The notes under the pieces are model-generated. The model was not told the origin of the DNA. It ran no database searches and saw only the letters and a list, made by a program, of their open reading frames with translations. Of a DNA stretch of 54,618 nt, positions 52,548-54,618 are shown one piece after another; position 1 is the first letter of the stretch, and each line of letters starts with the position of its first letter. The stretch is taken from the NCBI RefSeq assembly GCF_020537505.1, contig NZ_JAJBMO010000028.1, positions 1 to 54,618 on the forward strand. Reading direction: 5' to 3'. The DNA comes from Blautia glucerasea. GTDB lineage: Bacteria > Bacillota > Clostridia > Lachnospirales > Lachnospiraceae. A program made the translations under genes and the position numbers.

Positions 52548-54260
52548 TTAACAGTAATTTTGTATGACAATTTGCGGAGATTCTCTTCCCATATAAGAGT
52601 TGATCTTGGGATAATAGGTCACGGAAATAGTTCCACGGGATTTTGCAAACTCTGCAAATTCCTTTGCCTCACCCCAGTAAATTCCGTCCATTACCGCTCC
52701 GGATTCATCCATTAGCTGTAATTTTACCGTATTCTGATTCTTTCCATATATTCCCACTTTTAATACACGAAGATTTTTCTGGGCAAAAAGGGGCTTGCTG
52801 TTGCCTTTTCCAAAAGGCTCCAGAACGGAAAGCTCCCGGATCAGGTTCTCGTTTATGTAGGAAATTGGCATAGGCACATCTATGACGATCTTGGGAATCA
52901 GATCTTCTTCTGTCAGGGTACAGTTGGCATTTAGCTGTCTGCGAAAAGCATCTATATTTTCTTCTTCTATGGAAAGACCTGCCGCCATAGGATGTCCGCC
53001 ATACTGGATCAGCAGACTGTCACATTTCACCAGTTCTTCATACATGGAATAGTTTTCGGTGGACCTTCCACTTCCTTTTGCAGACTTTTCCCCTCTTGTG
53101 AGAACAAAGGCTGGCTTGTGGTATTTTTCACGGATTCTCCCTGCAATAATCCCAGCCAGGCTCTCGTGACAATCTGGCAAAAATACTACCATAACTCTGT
53201 CATCCTTCAGATCACTACCCTCGATCAGCTTATAGGCTTCCTCTGTTCCCTGCTCAGTCAGGGCTTTACGGCTGTCATTTAAGGCCTTCAGATCATTGGC
53301 AAGCTTTGCCGCCTCTTCTTCATCTTCACATTGTAAAAGGGCCAGGGAACGCATAGCTGTATCCAATCTGCCGCTGGCATTGATACATGGTCCCAGACGG
53401 AAGCCAATATCATAGGAACTGATTTTCTGGTTTTCCAGACCGACTGCACTTATCAATGCTTTCAGGCCCTTATTTTTCGTATGAGGAAGACGGGAAAGCC
53501 CTTCTTTTACCAGAATACGGTTCTCCCCCTGAAGATCCATAATATCTCCCACTGTGGCAATAGCTACCGGTTCCAGATACTCTTCTTTCTCTGTTTCCGG
53601 AATATTGTATTTCTCATACAGGGCAAAAACCAGCTTCATGGCTACCACTGCACCGCAGATATTCTTGTTCGGATAGGGACAGTCGGACTGCTTGGGATTG
53701 ATGATGGCATCTGCCGGGGGAAGCTTGTACTTTCTTCCCTCTTCGGTGTCCTCGAAAGGAACCTCATGGTGATCTGTCACCACCACAGTCATCCCAAAGC
53801 TTTTTGCAAATGTAATCTGGTCTGTTGCTGAAATACCGTTGTCACAGGTCACGATGGTGTCAATTTCATCGTCCTTTGCCTTCTCTATAAGATGATTATG
53901 AATTCCATAGCCATCTGCAATACGATCCGGAATGTAGGTATCCACATTTGCCCCAAGACGTTTGAAGCCCTTTAACAAAATATAAGTAGCAGTTACACCA
54001 TCAATGTCGTAATCCCCTATGATCCTCATTCTGGTTCCCTGATCTATTTTTCCTGAAATAATTTCCACTGCCTTGTCAATATCCTTCAAAAGCTTCCAGG
54101 AAGGAATGTCACTTAAGGTTCCATTTAAATATTGGTCAATTTCCTCATCCGTGGTGATATCCCGGTTCCGAATGATCCTGGCGATTACCTGATCAATTCC
54201 GTATTTCTGGCTGATTCCCTGAAAATCCGCTTTTTTCGCGGTTACTACCCATTTTTCCAT
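52548..54260 (-). CDS. recJ: Single-stranded-DNA-specific exonuclease RecJ
   Basis: RecJ is a 5'-3' exonuclease acting on single-stranded DNA in recombination and repair. The DHH phosphoesterase motifs are visible: IGDYDIDGVTATYIL (about 80-94), CDNGISATDQI, and VVTDHHEVPFE (about 157-167), then the DHHA1 region with GGHPMAAGLSIEEE near residue 410. A C-terminal OB-like domain follows. It is 570 residues, near the usual 550-600. ATG 54260 is used; the promoter is not identified, as the upstream region is filled with repeats. Confidence 0.95.
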   Translation of the reverse strand: MEKWVVTAKKADFQGISQKYGIDQVIARIIRNRDITTDEEIDQYLNGTLSDIPSWKLLKDIDKAVEIISGKIDQGTRMRIIGDYDIDGVTATYILLKGFKRLGANVDTYIPDRIADGYGIHNHLIEKAKDDEIDTIVTCDNGISATDQITFAKSFGMTVVVTDHHEVPFEDTEEGRKYKLPPADAIINPKQSDCPYPNKNICGAVVAMKLVFALYEKYNIPETEKEEYLEPVAIATVGDIMDLQGENRILVKEGLSRLPHTKNKGLKALISAVGLENQKISSYDIGFRLGPCINASGRLDTAMRSLALLQCEDEEEAAKLANDLKALNDSRKALTEQGTEEAYKLIEGSDLKDDRVMVVFLPDCHESLAGIIAGRIREKYHKPAFVLTRGEKSAKGSGRSTENYSMYEELVKCDSLLIQYGGHPMAAGLSIEEENIDAFRRQLNANCTLTEEDLIPKIVIDVPMPISYINENLIRELSVLEPFGKGNSKPLFAQKNLRVLKVGIYGKNQNTVKLQLMDESGAVMDGIYWGEAKEFAEFAKSRGTISVTYYPKINSYMGRESPQIVIQNYC

Positions 54261-54325
54261 GCTCTGTCTCCTGCTGTAAATTTATATTGCTATTTTGTGG
54301 GTTGAAAAGTTCGTCGAAGAGGGAC

Positions 54326-54504
54326 GCATTCGGACAATGGGGATTACTCACTCACCGGCGCAACGCTACGATGAACTAATCGCTAACTGCGACTAAGGAG
54401 TTCCGGAGAGCCGTCACTCCTAAGTCTTCGTAAGCGCTGGATTTCATCTACGCTAAGAACGCGCCTGAAATGGTTCGCTGGAGTAATCCCCATTGCCCAA
54501 ATGC
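54326..54504. repeat. Long imperfect palindrome (179 bp), inverted relative of 31912-32082
   Basis: The arms GGACAATGGGGATTACTC and GAGTAATCCCCATTGCCC pair around nested stems, including CGACTAAGGAGT and ACTCCTAAGTCTTCG. Its reverse complement aligns with the 31912-32082 repeat through ATTTCAGG, TTACGAAGACTTAGG, GGCTCTCC and CTTAGTCG; the outer arms differ. It fills the space upstream of recJ. Confidence 0.85.
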
Positions 54505-54569
54505 TGTGTACTGGCTGGGACTAGCTGGTACATAGAAACCGTTACTGTTTCTTTCTTCCCTCTGCCAGT

Positions 54570-54618
54570 AACCAGCGATTTTGCAATGTATATTCACGTA
54601 GCCGCGCATTTCAGGAGC
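54570..54618. repeat. Start of a third palindrome of the 31912-32082 family
   Basis: These 49 bases match 31903-31951 with two differences (AACCAGCGATTTTGCAATGT, then TATATTCA and ATTTCAGGAGC). The copy runs off the window end, which suggests the sequence stops inside a dispersed repeat. The rest of the gap 54261-54618 holds only the second palindrome. Confidence 0.8.

Noticed and set aside
1..54618. tRNA, rRNA or CRISPR arrays
   Set aside because: Read by eye on both strands; no cloverleaf with CCA-adjacent features, no rRNA-like stretch and no regularly spaced direct repeats with unique spacers were found. The 23-bp array in repA has no spacers.

Overview
The window looks like a piece of a Lachnospiraceae (Clostridia) chromosome, possibly Blautia or a relative. 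The grounds are strong AGGAGG ribosome sites, low-to-moderate GC, Firmicute gene content (the recJ-apt-relA-MBL-hemZ-hisS-aspS run, DegV, CPBP proteases) and several long palindromic repeats of the kind scattered in gut Lachnospiraceae. The genus is inference.

Layout. (1) 1-~8000: one end of an integrative conjugative element or integrated RepA_N-type replicon, all on the minus strand: a small DUF6075-like gene, a small DUF3970-like gene, parA, parB, repA (with a 23-bp tandem array read in all three frames, a candidate origin), two small genes, a small-membrane-protein/HTH-repressor/membrane-protein trio, a HEPN-like gene, pcfB and traG/virD4. traG ends at the window edge in what looks like the 5' end of a group II intron. 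The repressor region and the pcfB-traG region carry the same 25-bp near-palindrome, a candidate switch for conjugation. (2) 8031-11060: rpsB-tsf with leader and terminator, and rsuA. (3) 11083-16365: a YtrA-like GntR/ABC operon, a CPBP protease and a HAD phosphatase. (4) 16526-25285: a membrane Ser/Thr kinase with a secreted Asn/Ser-rich protein, a MarR-controlled heterodimeric ABC exporter (one half frameshifted), and argS. (5) 25436-41767: degV, then a large envelope and transport region. It has a MacB-PCD-like membrane protein, an HlyD/MacA adaptor, two CUT1 sugar permeases, a convergent response regulator (frameshifted) and histidine kinase, a lipoprotein fusing an Asp-box/propeller-like region to a solute-binding protein, and a four-gene MacAB-like operon with two adaptors. 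(6) 42062-54260: a lipoprotein, then aspS, hisS, an HD-GYP-like gene, hemZ, an MBL hydrolase, relA, apt and recJ.

The most interesting system is in region 5. Three promoters (CUT1 permease operon, response regulator, propeller-SBP lipoprotein) each carry a tandem TAGAGA(A/T) repeat with an 11-bp period, ending 7-8 bp before the -10 box. This is the geometry expected for an OmpR/PhoB-type activator, and it ties the lipoprotein, the permeases, the adaptor/MacB-like pair and the two-component system into one apparent regulon. No ATPase gene is present among the CUT1/adaptor/MacB-like genes.

Long imperfect palindromes (about 145-180 bp) occupy several intergenic regions (30975-31142, 31912-32082, 52374-52517, 54326-54504), and another begins at the window end. 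Two are inverted relatives of one family. Two single-base frameshifts in homopolymer-rich tracts (19371-19375 and about 31673-31692) break otherwise intact genes. They may be real or sequence errors.
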